A stretch of 39,327 nt of DNA from a virus. How positions within the stretch are numbered: the stretch's first letter is position 1; each line of letters begins with the position of its first letter. A program made the position numbers and the translations under genes. Shown in pieces: positions 19,996 through 30,467 of this stretch. The stretch lies in the IMG/VR virus record IMGVR_UViG_3300030060_001120, positions 1-39,327 of that record. One strand, given 5' to 3'. The notes beneath the pieces were generated by a model, which saw nothing but the letters and a program-made list of their open reading frames with translations, was not told the origin of the DNA and searched no databases.

Positions 19996-22856
19996 TGGCA
20001 AGAAAAAGAAAAAGAAATTACAAACCTAAATATGCATCTAAAAGATTAGATATGCGTGATGGAGGTAGAGTTAAATTATATCACGGTGGTCCACCACAAC
20101 CTCCAATTCCATCTGACTTTTCAGACCCTAGAATGTTTGAAAGAGCAGAAGCAAGATATATGGAAAGATTAGAACAATGGAAAGCTTTAGGTGGTTATCA
20201 CGGTGATGAAGATAACGGTGATGAAGATAATGGTGGTGATGATGACAACGGTGGTAATGATGACAACGGTGGTGATAATGATGGACCTTCTACACCTCCT
20301 GATGAAACTGGAATGTCAGAAGCTGAAAAATTAAGATTATTTAATAAAGAAAGAAGTGAAAGAAATATAAGAGCTGGTAGAACAGCAGAAGGTATTGCTA
20401 CTGGAAATGTAGATGCTTTTGTACCAGATATTAAAGTAGATACACTAACTGATGCAAGTGGTAATGTACCTGAAAGTACTATAGCAGATTCTGTACAGAT
20501 GGCTCAAAAAGGTATGTCACCTCAAGAAATAGCAGCAAGTCAAGCACAAAAAGTAGATACTATGAGTGCTACTAAAGCTGCTAAACCTGCTGATATAACT
20601 GAGGCTACTTATGATGCTACACAAATAAAAAAACCTGCAGTTGTAAATGCTGCTAGTGGAGAGTTATCACCAGAAGCAGTAGCTAGTGTTGAAGAAATAA
20701 GAAATTTATCAGGACCAGCAGAGGCTGCTAGAGTTTCAAAAGCTTTAGTAGATTCTGCAAAAGCAGATACAGTAGAAGGTGTATTGTCTGCAGGAGCTTT
20801 TTCTCCAAATGTAACTGGTATAGGTGGACAATTAGCAAGTACACCACAAGCAGAAAAAGAACAAAGAGAAGCTATAGTTGGCGATGCTGCTATGGGAAGT
20901 GCTGCAGAAATATTAACTACTGTTAACTATGAAGCTGCACAACAGAGAGCAGTTAAAGGTACTGCTGCTAAAGGAGCTGCTGCAAACATGGTGGCACAAA
21001 CTGCAGCTATACCTGAACCAATAGCTGCTGCTATAGTTGAAGACCCAGCTAGTGTAGAAGCACAAGTAGATAATGAACCTGTAGAAGTTCAAGCTGCTAT
21101 TGCTGCTTTACCATCCGAAGCTTTAGTTTCTTCTCAGATGGAAACTTTATTAGCTGGTATAGAAGATGGAGATGTTCCTATATGGGCTAAGGCTGCTGTA
21201 GATTCAGTAAATACTAATCTAGCACAAAGAGGCATGAATGTTTCTACTGTTGGTAGAGATGCATTATTTAATGCTATTATTCAAACATCATTACCAATAG
21301 CTCAAGCAAATGCACAAGCATTACAACAAAGAGCACAACAAAATTTAAGTAATGAACAACAAGCAAACTTACAAGAAGCACAACAACAGCAACAATTAAG
21401 ATTACAAAATTTAGCTAATAGACAAAGTGCAGAAAGTCAATCTGCTCAAATGTCTCAACAAATGAGAACTATGCAAAGTCAGTTTAATCAACAGACTATT
21501 ATGACAAGTGCTCAACAGGCTCAACAAACTTCATTACAAAACTTAGCAAACCAACAACAAGCTGCAGTTCTTAATGTTCAAAATGAACAAGCAATAAATT
21601 CACAGAACTTAGGTAATGAACAACAAATTGAAGTAGCTAACTTACAAGTAGAAGCTCAAGCTGCTGGAGCAGACCAGAGTGCAGAGAATCAATCTAGACT
21701 AGCAGAAATGCAAACTGCTGCTAAGTTTATGAGTCAAAATGCTGCGTTTACTCAAGACATGAATAAAGCTAACTTAAGTGCTGACCAGCAAATGAGATTA
21801 GCAAACTTAACTGCATTAAATAAAGCAGGTACAGAAAATTTAAATGCTTCTCAAAGAATTGAGTTAGCAAACTTAAATGCTACTTTGCAATCAAATATTA
21901 AAGATGCAGAACTTGCTAATGTTTTAGGAGTTGCACAACTTAATGTTGACCAACAAACTGCAATGGGTAATGCTAGAAATCAATTTAGCATGGACATGGC
22001 TAATTTTAGTAATGAACAACAAGTAGAGTTAGCAAATAGTAAATTTGTACAGACAGCTACACTTACTAATTTAAATAATGCTCAACAAGCTATAATTCAA
22101 AATGCTACAGCAATGGCAAGTTTAGATTTATCTACTGCAGATACTAGACAAAAATTAGCTATAAATAATGCTAAGTCATTTTTATCAATGGATATGAGTA
22201 ATCTTAACAATACACAACAGTCTAATATGTTAAGAGCACAACAAGACCAACAAAGATTATTATCTAACCAAGCATCAGATAATGCAGCTAAACAATTTAA
22301 TTCAGCTAGTGAAAATCAAACTAATCAATTTATGGCTGGGTTAGAAGCTCAAATAAATCAGTACAATGCTGCTGCGTTAAATCAAGCATCACAAACAAAT
22401 GCACAATTTAAAAATGCTGCTAATGCTGCTGATGCTAATAGAACAGCAGATGTTAATAAATCTAATGCTGCTATTATAAATGCATCTAGACAATTTAATG
22501 CACAGATGGAATTTAACACAGAACAATGGAATAGACAAAACGAACAAGCTGTGATAAACTCTAATGTTACTTGGAGAAGACAAGCAAATCAATTTGATAC
22601 TGCTGCTCAAAATCAAGCAAACATGATGAATGCTCAACAAGCTTTTGGTTTAACTAATAGTGCTCTATCTTTTGTTTGGCAAGAGTTAAGAGACCAAGCT
22701 GATTATGATTTTAGATGGGCTGATAATACAGCAACTAGAAAAACAAATGCTATGGTAGCTGCTGCAGGAGCAGAAGGAGATGCTGCAAAAAATTGGAGTA
22801 CTAACTTTAGTACAGCAGCTAGTAAAATAGATAATATGTTTAGTAACGATTATTAA
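19995..22856 (+). CDS. Internal virion protein, Gln/Asn/Ala-rich, 953 aa
   Basis: A 953-residue protein. It has a basic N-terminus (ARKRKRNYKPKYASKRLDMR), an acidic Asp/Gly/Asn repeat (about 74-98, GDEDNGG units), an Ala-rich helical middle, and a very long Gln/Asn/Ala region (about 430-880). There, units like LQNLANQQQAA, NSQNLGNEQQIEVANLQ and NLNATLQSN recur, suggesting an extended helical rod or coiled coil. No enzyme domain is seen. The size, the repeats and the location before other large virion proteins match the ejected core proteins of podoviruses, which form the conduit through the envelope. This is inferred from context. Confidence 0.65.
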   Translation: MARKRKRNYKPKYASKRLDMRDGGRVKLYHGGPPQPPIPSDFSDPRMFERAEARYMERLEQWKALGGYHGDEDNGDEDNGGDDDNGGNDDNGGDNDGPSTPPDETGMSEAEKLRLFNKERSERNIRAGRTAEGIATGNVDAFVPDIKVDTLTDASGNVPESTIADSVQMAQKGMSPQEIAASQAQKVDTMSATKAAKPADITEATYDATQIKKPAVVNAASGELSPEAVASVEEIRNLSGPAEAARVSKALVDSAKADTVEGVLSAGAFSPNVTGIGGQLASTPQAEKEQREAIVGDAAMGSAAEILTTVNYEAAQQRAVKGTAAKGAAANMVAQTAAIPEPIAAAIVEDPASVEAQVDNEPVEVQAAIAALPSEALVSSQMETLLAGIEDGDVPIWAKAAVDSVNTNLAQRGMNVSTVGRDALFNAIIQTSLPIAQANAQALQQRAQQNLSNEQQANLQEAQQQQQLRLQNLANRQSAESQSAQMSQQMRTMQSQFNQQTIMTSAQQAQQTSLQNLANQQQAAVLNVQNEQAINSQNLGNEQQIEVANLQVEAQAAGADQSAENQSRLAEMQTAAKFMSQNAAFTQDMNKANLSADQQMRLANLTALNKAGTENLNASQRIELANLNATLQSNIKDAELANVLGVAQLNVDQQTAMGNARNQFSMDMANFSNEQQVELANSKFVQTATLTNLNNAQQAIIQNATAMASLDLSTADTRQKLAINNAKSFLSMDMSNLNNTQQSNMLRAQQDQQRLLSNQASDNAAKQFNSASENQTNQFMAGLEAQINQYNAAALNQASQTNAQFKNAANAADANRTADVNKSNAAIINASRQFNAQMEFNTEQWNRQNEQAVINSNVTWRRQANQFDTAAQNQANMMNAQQAFGLTNSALSFVWQELRDQADYDFRWADNTATRKTNAMVAAAGAEGDAAKNWSTNFSTAASKIDNMFSNDY

Positions 22857-22867
22857 GGGAGAATAAG

Positions 22868-24067
22868 ATGGGATGGAAGCCGGGTAAATATTTAAAGAAA
22901 GCATTCAAAGGAATTAAAAAAGTTTTCAAGAAAGTTGGTAAAGGTATTAAAAGTGCCTTTGGTAAAATAGGAAAGTTTTTTGGTAAGTTTGGAGTATTAG
23001 GACAAATAGGTATGATGATGCTTATGGGTCCATTAGGCAATATGCTAGGAGGAATGCTCTCAGGAGCAATGGGAACACTAGGGACATGGTCTGCTGGACT
23101 AATACAAAATGGTGGCTGGGCTGCTAAAGCATTAGGACATACTTTAAAAGCTATACATTCAGCAGGAACTTTTGCAGGTAAAGTTTATACTACAATTTCT
23201 GATGGTATAGGTAATGCTGTTGATAGAACAGGTAACTTTTTTAGAGGTAATGGTTTTACTCTTAGTGAAGGTAGAGCAGGAATATTTGACTTTACAGCAC
23301 AACAAAATAATCCAAGGTCTTTATTAGAAACTGGAGAGTATGATGTTATAGGTAATTATGGAAAAGGAACAACTCCAACAACTACACCATTAACTACTCC
23401 TGAAATTTCTTCTACTAATATTAGTGATGTACCACCTAATCCTAATAAGTCTTTAGTAGATAATGATATAGCAGGTATTGTAGATGGTGTTCCTGATTTA
23501 ACTCCAGATGGTATTAAAATAGGAGAAGTTAATCTACCGGGAATCAAACCAGAAGACATGTTAGATGTTAATGTTAAGCCTGATAGTTTATTAGTAGATA
23601 ATAGAAGTTTCTTTGATACTGTAAAAGAAGATGGATTTGTTTCAGCTATTGGAGATACTGTTAGAGAAGGTATTGATGATTTTAAAAATATTACCCCTGA
23701 CCAGATAGCTGAAAATGTAACTTCAAGAGCAGAGTCTATACCTTTAGATGGTATAACTATGGCAGCTACACAAGACATAGCTAAATCATATGGTTGGGAA
23801 GTAGGTAATCAATATGTAAATTCATTTAACTTAATGGATATACCAGAGAGTAAAACTACAGGTGCTGTTTTTAATGAAATAGATTATATGGCAAATCAAA
23901 GTGGTAATACTTATTATGGAGATATGTTTGCTAATGCTTCTACATTCTTACCTGAATCTTTAATAGCAAATGAGAATGGATATGCAGAAGCTTGGCAACA
24001 AAGAAATGCAAATCTAATGTATGAATCTGATAATATACATAGAGCAATGTATGGATATGGAGTATAA
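22868..24067 (+). CDS. Virion protein with cationic amphipathic N-terminus, 399 aa
   Basis: A 399-residue protein with Shine-Dalgarno GGGAG. The first ~40 residues are strikingly cationic and amphipathic (KYLKKAFKGIKKVFKKVGKG, then IKSAFGKIGKFFGKFG). A hydrophobic, Gly/Met-rich stretch follows (about 41-80, LGQIGMMMLMGPLGNMLGGM). The remainder is polar, with a Pro/Thr linker (around 170-185) and no known domain. This front end would insert in membranes, fitting an ejected protein that helps DNA cross the envelope. It lies between two other internal-protein genes. The family is not recognised. Confidence 0.62.
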   Translation: MGWKPGKYLKKAFKGIKKVFKKVGKGIKSAFGKIGKFFGKFGVLGQIGMMMLMGPLGNMLGGMLSGAMGTLGTWSAGLIQNGGWAAKALGHTLKAIHSAGTFAGKVYTTISDGIGNAVDRTGNFFRGNGFTLSEGRAGIFDFTAQQNNPRSLLETGEYDVIGNYGKGTTPTTTPLTTPEISSTNISDVPPNPNKSLVDNDIAGIVDGVPDLTPDGIKIGEVNLPGIKPEDMLDVNVKPDSLLVDNRSFFDTVKEDGFVSAIGDTVREGIDDFKNITPDQIAENVTSRAESIPLDGITMAATQDIAKSYGWEVGNQYVNSFNLMDIPESKTTGAVFNEIDYMANQSGNTYYGDMFANASTFLPESLIANENGYAEAWQQRNANLMYESDNIHRAMYGYGV

Positions 24068-24069
24068 CA

Positions 24070-24717
24070 ATGGAAACTAAAACATATAGTGAAGAAGGAG
24101 TAAAGGCTATAGCAAGTACTGCTAGACCTATTCCGGGACAATCATTAACTAATAGTCCTGATACACCTTACCAATGGGAGGGTGCACCAGAACACACTAA
24201 GTTTAAAGAAGCTTATAATGAAATAATAACACAATTAATGATTCCAGAAACTATGGAGCCTATACTAGCATCTATAGATGAGGGAGTTCCTATAATGGAT
24301 TTAACTCAACAAATTCTTTATGTAGGTTTTAGAGAAGGTAAATTTAATCCTGATTTAATGCTTATGTTAGCAGAGCCTGTAGCTTATGCTTTAATGTATA
24401 TGTCAGAAAATGCTGGTATAAAATTTAGAATAGATTCTGATGATGGAGTAGAAGCTTCCTCAGAAAAAGATGATGAAGTAAAATTCGCAAGTTTAAGAAG
24501 TAAAAATATTAAAAGATTAAAAAAACAAAAAAAAGAAAACAAAAATCTTAGTATTGCAAATAGATTAGATAAACAAATAATTCAAAGAATTGATGAAGCA
24601 GATTTAGCTAGTTTATTAAATAGAGAAGAAGAAGTTCCAGAAGAAGAACCGGTTACTGATGGAAGTCCTAACGAAGAACAAAGTTTACTAGCTCAAGATG
24701 AGCAGGGAGTAGCATAA
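24070..24717 (+). CDS. Hypothetical virion-region protein, 215 aa
   Basis: A 215-residue acidic protein. A helical, Met/Leu-rich middle (about 55-115, TQQILYVGFREGKFNPDLML...) precedes a Lys-rich coiled segment (about 145-165) and an acidic Glu-rich tail. No catalytic motif or signal peptide is present. It starts two bases after the previous stop and overlaps the next gene by one base. The same gene position in other marine podovirus-like phages holds a small internal protein. I cannot name a function. Confidence 0.58.
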   Translation: METKTYSEEGVKAIASTARPIPGQSLTNSPDTPYQWEGAPEHTKFKEAYNEIITQLMIPETMEPILASIDEGVPIMDLTQQILYVGFREGKFNPDLMLMLAEPVAYALMYMSENAGIKFRIDSDDGVEASSEKDDEVKFASLRSKNIKRLKKQKKENKNLSIANRLDKQIIQRIDEADLASLLNREEEVPEEEPVTDGSPNEEQSLLAQDEQGVA

Positions 24718-26411
24718 TGGCAGAAGATACTTATATGTCTGGAAGATATGGAGCAGACTCTGATGGAGGAGTTGCCTATACTGAAAAAACTTTAGATACT
24801 TCTAGAAAAAGAATAGAAAAGAAACAAAAGTATTTTGAAAGGTTTAATAAACTATATCCACTTATAAAAGGTGGTATTGCATTAGGTAATGCTGTTGTAG
24901 GTGATAAAGCACAAGCAAGAGAAAATGAATTAAATTTTCAATTTGCAAATCATAAAATAGTTCATAACAATGGTAAAACTGTTAGACTACAACATGAAAC
25001 AAATCAACAAAATAAAGTAAGTGATTTAGAATATTTAACAAGTATATATGAAACACAAATTAAAAATGGTCTTCTTGATGAGTATGGAGATAACATTGAT
25101 TTAAATAGTATGGCTGGTGTTATAAATAAATACGCTACGGAATATGGTAATAATGATTTAGTAAGCTATCAGAAAATGGTAAAAGAAGCATATGATTTAC
25201 CTGAGTGGGATGAAGAGGGTGTAGCCCATCAAGAATGGTATAATAAAACTCAAGGAGGTAATCCACCTAAAAATATAATGCAGTTAGTAACAAACAAAGT
25301 TAGAGAGTTTGTTAAAGGTAATGATAAAGAAACTTTAGATGCTGAAATACAATTATCTCCTGTTGAAAAACAATTTCAAGAGTATGGTGAGTTTGAAGAA
25401 GCTGCAAAGACATTTCATGATATAACCGGTAAAGGTATGGATTTATCTAAAGTATATGCAGAAGTAGAAAAAGAAAATTTAATTAAAGGTAAAGTTGGAG
25501 AAAGAAAAATAATAATAAGTCCAGAAACCTATGACCCAGAAACTGATACTTACTCACAACAACAACAATTACTTATTGTAAGAGAAGGAGTAAGGGGTGC
25601 AAACGAAACTTGGGAACTAGTTGATATTGGAGACCCTATTGTAAAACCTAGAGACCAATTTTTAAATCCAAGTGACATTGCTGGGCTACTAGAAAAAGTA
25701 ATGCCTAATACTCCATCTTTTGATGTAGTCAATCAATATATTAAAGATAAAAAAGGAAGTGTAAATATAAAAGACATGGCTAATATAATGTTACTGATTG
25801 ACCCTATGGATAGGACAGATAGATTTGATGACATAGATGAAATACTACAAACAGTTTTAGGTAGTAACCTAAGTGTAAAAAGAAATGGTCAAATAATTAT
25901 GGCTGGTGAGTTTGATAATGCATCTAATAGATGGAGAATAAATCCTAAATTAACTCAAGAAGAAAGAGAAGAATTAGGTTTAGCAACTCTAGAAACTGAT
26001 ATGATTTCATACTTACAATCAATAGCTGATAATAATTACAAAACTAGTAGAACAGGAATGGTACAAACTCAATTAGATAGTGAAGGAGAGGAGTTTGAAG
26101 TACCACCTAATGCAATAGGTATACAGGAATACTTTGAAACTAATACAAATCTTGATGCTGGTGGTGTTACTGACTACACAAATAAACTTGTAAATATGGA
26201 AACAGGTTTACTATTCCAGCCTACATCTAGTGGAGGTTTAGGATTACTAGACTTAATAGAAAAGAATCCTAATCAAGATATGTTTAAGTTTAGTAACAAA
26301 CCTTTAGATGTATTATTTAATGATGAAAGTTTATCGGCTGACCCTGTAGATATTATTGTAAGAAGAACTCAAACAGGAATGCAAGTTTATTTTCAACAAC
26401 CACAGAAGTAA
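24717..26411 (+). CDS. Hypothetical internal virion protein, 564 aa
   Basis: A 564-residue, mostly helical and charged protein. It begins in a TAATG overlap and ends 3 bases before the giant ejection-protein gene. The N-terminal part (about 20-75) has a short hydrophobic helix (LYPLIKGGIALGNAVVGDKA) followed by polar helices. The C-terminal part is mixed alpha/beta. No transglycosylase, peptidase or other enzyme motif was recognised. Position between internal proteins is the only functional clue. Confidence 0.58.
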   Translation: MAEDTYMSGRYGADSDGGVAYTEKTLDTSRKRIEKKQKYFERFNKLYPLIKGGIALGNAVVGDKAQARENELNFQFANHKIVHNNGKTVRLQHETNQQNKVSDLEYLTSIYETQIKNGLLDEYGDNIDLNSMAGVINKYATEYGNNDLVSYQKMVKEAYDLPEWDEEGVAHQEWYNKTQGGNPPKNIMQLVTNKVREFVKGNDKETLDAEIQLSPVEKQFQEYGEFEEAAKTFHDITGKGMDLSKVYAEVEKENLIKGKVGERKIIISPETYDPETDTYSQQQQLLIVREGVRGANETWELVDIGDPIVKPRDQFLNPSDIAGLLEKVMPNTPSFDVVNQYIKDKKGSVNIKDMANIMLLIDPMDRTDRFDDIDEILQTVLGSNLSVKRNGQIIMAGEFDNASNRWRINPKLTQEEREELGLATLETDMISYLQSIADNNYKTSRTGMVQTQLDSEGEEFEVPPNAIGIQEYFETNTNLDAGGVTDYTNKLVNMETGLLFQPTSSGGLGLLDLIEKNPNQDMFKFSNKPLDVLFNDESLSADPVDIIVRRTQTGMQVYFQQPQK

Positions 26412-26414
26412 AGC

Positions 26415-29400
26415 ATGAGTTTAACTTTTGAAGAAAGAAGAAAAAAATTCTTAGAAGAAAATGACCCTTATGGTGTTGCTGGTTTAACCACAGGAGAAGC
26501 AGTAAAGTATGCTACTAAGATGGGAAGTTCAGATTCTCTTAGAGGTATTAATCAACTTTTAAGTCAAGGTTTTAATAATAAAGAAGAATTAGAAAAACTT
26601 GCAGAAGCTGATAGAAAGCTATATAAAATTATGCAGCACCCTGAATTTGGAACAGAAGCAGCTACAGCTTTCTTTACTTCTGCTATAGCACTAGACCCTT
26701 TAAGTTATGTTCCATTTGCAGGTTGGTTAAAGAAAGGTAAGTCTGCTAAAAACTTTTCAGACTTTGCAAAATATGGAGCAACGACAGGTGCTGCTGTTTC
26801 TTTTCTAGGATATACTCCAGAAGACTATGCATTATTTCTAGATGATGATGCTTCTTTTGTTGCCAAAAAATTTGAGCAAACAGGTTTAGGAGCAACTGTA
26901 GGTGGTCTTTTATCTACTGTAGGTGCTAAAGGTACTGACATGTATATGAAAGCTAGACACGGTAAAAGTATCTTTCAAAACAATACACCTACTCGTAGAG
27001 TTGATGATGCTAGTGATGTTACAGTTGATACTACTAAAGTTGGAAATTATAGAGTAGGTCAAAAAGTATTTTTAAAAGACAAAAAAAATCAAGGAGTTAT
27101 TACTAGTATAGATGAAGCTGCAGGTATAGCAGAAGTAAGAATTAGTAATGCTAAGACTGGTAAATCTGTTAGAAAAGAATTTTATATAAATGAATTTTCA
27201 GAACTTAAACCAACTCCTAAAAAAGGTAAACCTGCTTTAATAGATACTTTCTTAACTCACAAAGGTAAAGGTAGACAAGGTAGAGTATGGACCATATTTG
27301 ATAGTGTTCGTTCTCGTGCTGCTAAAGGTTATGAAAAAGATATATCATATCAAATTACAAAAAGTAAAGATGGTTATACTGTTACAAGAAATATAGTACA
27401 AAAAAATTCAGACCCTGATTTACCATCAGCCCCATTCACACAATCAGATAGATTAGAAACTTTTAACACTTTAAGACAAGCTAAAAACTTTGCAGTAAAA
27501 CAAATTAGTCCTAATGCTAAAGGTGCACCTAAAATGTCTAGAGCTAAAGTGCAAGAAAGACTAGAAAGAAATGTAGTAAATTTAAATAGTAAAGATGAAA
27601 GCCCTTCTAGGTTATCTCTATCTAGTGTATGGGATAGAGTAGGTGGAGAAGATATAACTGAATTATTGTGGCATAAAGTTAAAATGAGTCCAGTAGAAAC
27701 TGGTGGTGCTTTTGGAGGAGCATACATAGGATTTCAAAATGTAGATACAGAAGATAGTATGACTGAATACTTCGGTACTATAATGGCTTCTGCAATCGGA
27801 GGAGCTGCTGGTGTTAAAGGTATAAAAGCAATAGACAATAAATATAATTCTGGAAAATATCAAGAATGGTTAGGCTTTCAAACAATAGCAGATTTTGGTT
27901 TAACTGATTCATACAAAGTAGGAAAAGTAAATTATGTTAAAAATAAAAATCAAATAGCTTCTGATTTCTATGATGTATTAGTTAAAGCAGAAAAAACTTT
28001 AAGTCCAGAAGAAAACAAATTATTATATATATTTATGTCTGGAGACCCAGCAGATTTTTCTAAATTAAGTAAAGAAGCTTTAGAAGTAGGAGATGAAGCT
28101 AGAGCATTAATAACTAAGTATGCACAAGACTTAGTAGACTTAGGTTTATTAAATGAAAAAACATTTAAAAAGAATATAGATATTTACATGCGAAGAGTTT
28201 ATAGTAAACCCGGAGAAGATGGTCAGGCTTACAGTAATAGAATTACTTTAGGTAAAAACATAAAAACAATAGCAAACAATTTAAAACCTAGAGGTCACAA
28301 ACCTAAAGAAGTTACACCAGCTAGATTTAAAAATAAATGGAGTAAAGAAGGTTGGTATTTAGATGGTAAATTACCAAATGGTAAATACAGAATAAGAAAA
28401 GATTACACAAAACAAGAAAGATTAGACATGGGAGAAATGGAAGATTTTTCTATGTCATTGGCAGAGACTGGTAGATTATTATCTAATGATATATCTGCAG
28501 TTAAATTTTTTGATGGTGTTGCTAAAAAGTTTTCTATAAGTCCACAAGAATTTAAAGCTGGTAAACTTAGAGATGGTACAGAAATAGATAAAAGTTTATA
28601 CAGAGAAATACCAGATGTTAATATAAGAGGAACTGCAGGTGTAAAAAAATATGGTGAACTATCTGGTAGATATGTAGATAAGTATGTTCATAATGATATT
28701 ATACATACTTTTCAATTAACAAAACAGGGATTAGCAAAAGAAAATATTGGTAAAGAAATTACAGATGTTTATGATGGATTATTAGGTCTTTGGAAAAAAA
28801 CTAAGACTGCTTGGAACTTAGGAACTCATGTAGCTAACTTTATGTCCAATATAGTTCTTATAAATATGGCAGGTACAGGACAACATAAACTATTAAGAGC
28901 AGCAAAGTCTATGTATAAGAACGACCAAGATTTTAAAGATGCTGTTATACATGGAGGAATGGGTGCTGACTTACTAAGTAATGATATAAGAAGATTTGGT
29001 GTAGGTAATGACAATATGTTTTTTAGAAAATTTAGTAAGATGCAAGACAATAAAAATCCTATACTAACTGTTGGTGATGGTCTTACAAGAGCATGGAAAA
29101 GTAAATTTAATCTTCCAAGATTAACTTTAGAGGGGATGGAAAAACTGTATCAACTTGAAGACCAAATATTTAGACATGCTGTTTATCTAGATAGACTTGA
29201 CAAAGGTTTTACAAAAGCAGAAGCTGCAGCAGATGCTAGAAAATGGTTTATTGATTATGATATAAATGCTCCTTTTATACAGCAGTTAAAAAGAACTGCA
29301 TTACCTTTTGTTAGTTATACATATAGAGTAGCACCTTTACTTGTAGAAGGTTCAATAAGAAGACCTACTGCATTAGCTGCGTGGTCAGCTATAGGTTATG

Positions 29401-30467
29401 GAATGAATCAATTAGGAATTTTTGCTACAGAAGATGAGACTGGTGAACAGTTAGATAGACTTACTATGAGAGAAAAAGATAATAAGACTATGTGGAATAT
29501 TCCGGGAATGGCTCCAACAACAATTAGATTACCTTACAACAGTAGTCAAACAGGTGATGCTATGTATGTTGATGTTACTAGATGGATGCCCGGAGGAGAT
29601 TTGTTTTTAGCAAGAACTGGAGAAGGTTTAAATATTAAATTTTTACCACAACCTTTACAGCCCGGTGGACCAGTAGTAGATTTAGCATATATGTTTGCAA
29701 GTGGAGATGACCCATTTACAGGTCAAGAAATTGATACAGATAGAGATACTGTTGAGATTTTAAAACATTTTTTATCACATCAACTTCCTAATATGCCGGG
29801 AGTTCCGGGTTCGTTTGCTACAGAAAGAATGAATAGAATAATGAAACAAAATCCACCAGACCCCGATACTTTTGCAGCAGACTATGTAGCACCTATATTA
29901 GGATTTCACACAAAAGAAAGTCTTGAAGAGCAAGGTGTAGGATATGATGATTATAGAACATCAGAGTATGCAGTACCTTATGGTTTTTGGGAAGGTATGG
30001 CTTATACCTTAGGTATTAAATTAAAACCTATGGATAGTTCAATAAATTATAAACAACAAGTATTTGAATTTGAACAAGAAAAAAGAGAACTAGGAGAAAA
30101 AAGAAGTAAAATAATTAAAGACTATCAAAATGGCTCAGACTTACCAGAAGAATATGAAAAGAAATATAATGAATTTGAGTTAGAAGAAATAGAATTTTAT
30201 GCTAGATATAATAAGTTTGTAAATAGTGTATATGCTTTACAACTTAAAATGTCTTATGAAGAAGGACAAAAAGCTAACAAAGAAGCTAACGAAGAACTTA
30301 TGAACCGAATAGAGCAAGAAGGTATTGAAACTCCAAGACTTAAAAAGTTTGATGGTGGTGGTGTAAATGTTCCATATACTAAAGATGCTCCAAGAGATAG
30401 AGTAGATAAATTTACAGGTAGACCTTATTCAGAACAAATGAATAATTTAGGATTTAATAATGAGTGA
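26415..30467 (+). CDS. Giant internal/ejection protein, 1350 aa
   Basis: A 1350-residue protein, the second-longest in the window after the fibre. It contains several hydrophobic Gly/Ala stretches (around 60-85, 110-125, 425-475) of the type seen in proteins that cross the cell envelope. A region near 930-990 (DARKWFIDYDINAPFIQQLK, RTALPFVSYTYRVAPLLVEG) resembles a conserved module of phage internal and large polyvalent proteins (LPD38-like). The final ~100 residues are a charged coiled coil. No lytic transglycosylase signature (E-S-x-G-N) was seen. It overlaps the next gene by 8 bases. It is probably ejected ahead of the genome, like T7 gp16, but by analogy only. Confidence 0.7.
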   Translation: MSLTFEERRKKFLEENDPYGVAGLTTGEAVKYATKMGSSDSLRGINQLLSQGFNNKEELEKLAEADRKLYKIMQHPEFGTEAATAFFTSAIALDPLSYVPFAGWLKKGKSAKNFSDFAKYGATTGAAVSFLGYTPEDYALFLDDDASFVAKKFEQTGLGATVGGLLSTVGAKGTDMYMKARHGKSIFQNNTPTRRVDDASDVTVDTTKVGNYRVGQKVFLKDKKNQGVITSIDEAAGIAEVRISNAKTGKSVRKEFYINEFSELKPTPKKGKPALIDTFLTHKGKGRQGRVWTIFDSVRSRAAKGYEKDISYQITKSKDGYTVTRNIVQKNSDPDLPSAPFTQSDRLETFNTLRQAKNFAVKQISPNAKGAPKMSRAKVQERLERNVVNLNSKDESPSRLSLSSVWDRVGGEDITELLWHKVKMSPVETGGAFGGAYIGFQNVDTEDSMTEYFGTIMASAIGGAAGVKGIKAIDNKYNSGKYQEWLGFQTIADFGLTDSYKVGKVNYVKNKNQIASDFYDVLVKAEKTLSPEENKLLYIFMSGDPADFSKLSKEALEVGDEARALITKYAQDLVDLGLLNEKTFKKNIDIYMRRVYSKPGEDGQAYSNRITLGKNIKTIANNLKPRGHKPKEVTPARFKNKWSKEGWYLDGKLPNGKYRIRKDYTKQERLDMGEMEDFSMSLAETGRLLSNDISAVKFFDGVAKKFSISPQEFKAGKLRDGTEIDKSLYREIPDVNIRGTAGVKKYGELSGRYVDKYVHNDIIHTFQLTKQGLAKENIGKEITDVYDGLLGLWKKTKTAWNLGTHVANFMSNIVLINMAGTGQHKLLRAAKSMYKNDQDFKDAVIHGGMGADLLSNDIRRFGVGNDNMFFRKFSKMQDNKNPILTVGDGLTRAWKSKFNLPRLTLEGMEKLYQLEDQIFRHAVYLDRLDKGFTKAEAAADARKWFIDYDINAPFIQQLKRTALPFVSYTYRVAPLLVEGSIRRPTALAAWSAIGYGMNQLGIFATEDETGEQLDRLTMREKDNKTMWNIPGMAPTTIRLPYNSSQTGDAMYVDVTRWMPGGDLFLARTGEGLNIKFLPQPLQPGGPVVDLAYMFASGDDPFTGQEIDTDRDTVEILKHFLSHQLPNMPGVPGSFATERMNRIMKQNPPDPDTFAADYVAPILGFHTKESLEEQGVGYDDYRTSEYAVPYGFWEGMAYTLGIKLKPMDSSINYKQQVFEFEQEKRELGEKRSKIIKDYQNGSDLPEEYEKKYNEFELEEIEFYARYNKFVNSVYALQLKMSYEEGQKANKEANEELMNRIEQEGIETPRLKKFDGGGVNVPYTKDAPRDRVDKFTGRPYSEQMNNLGFNNE

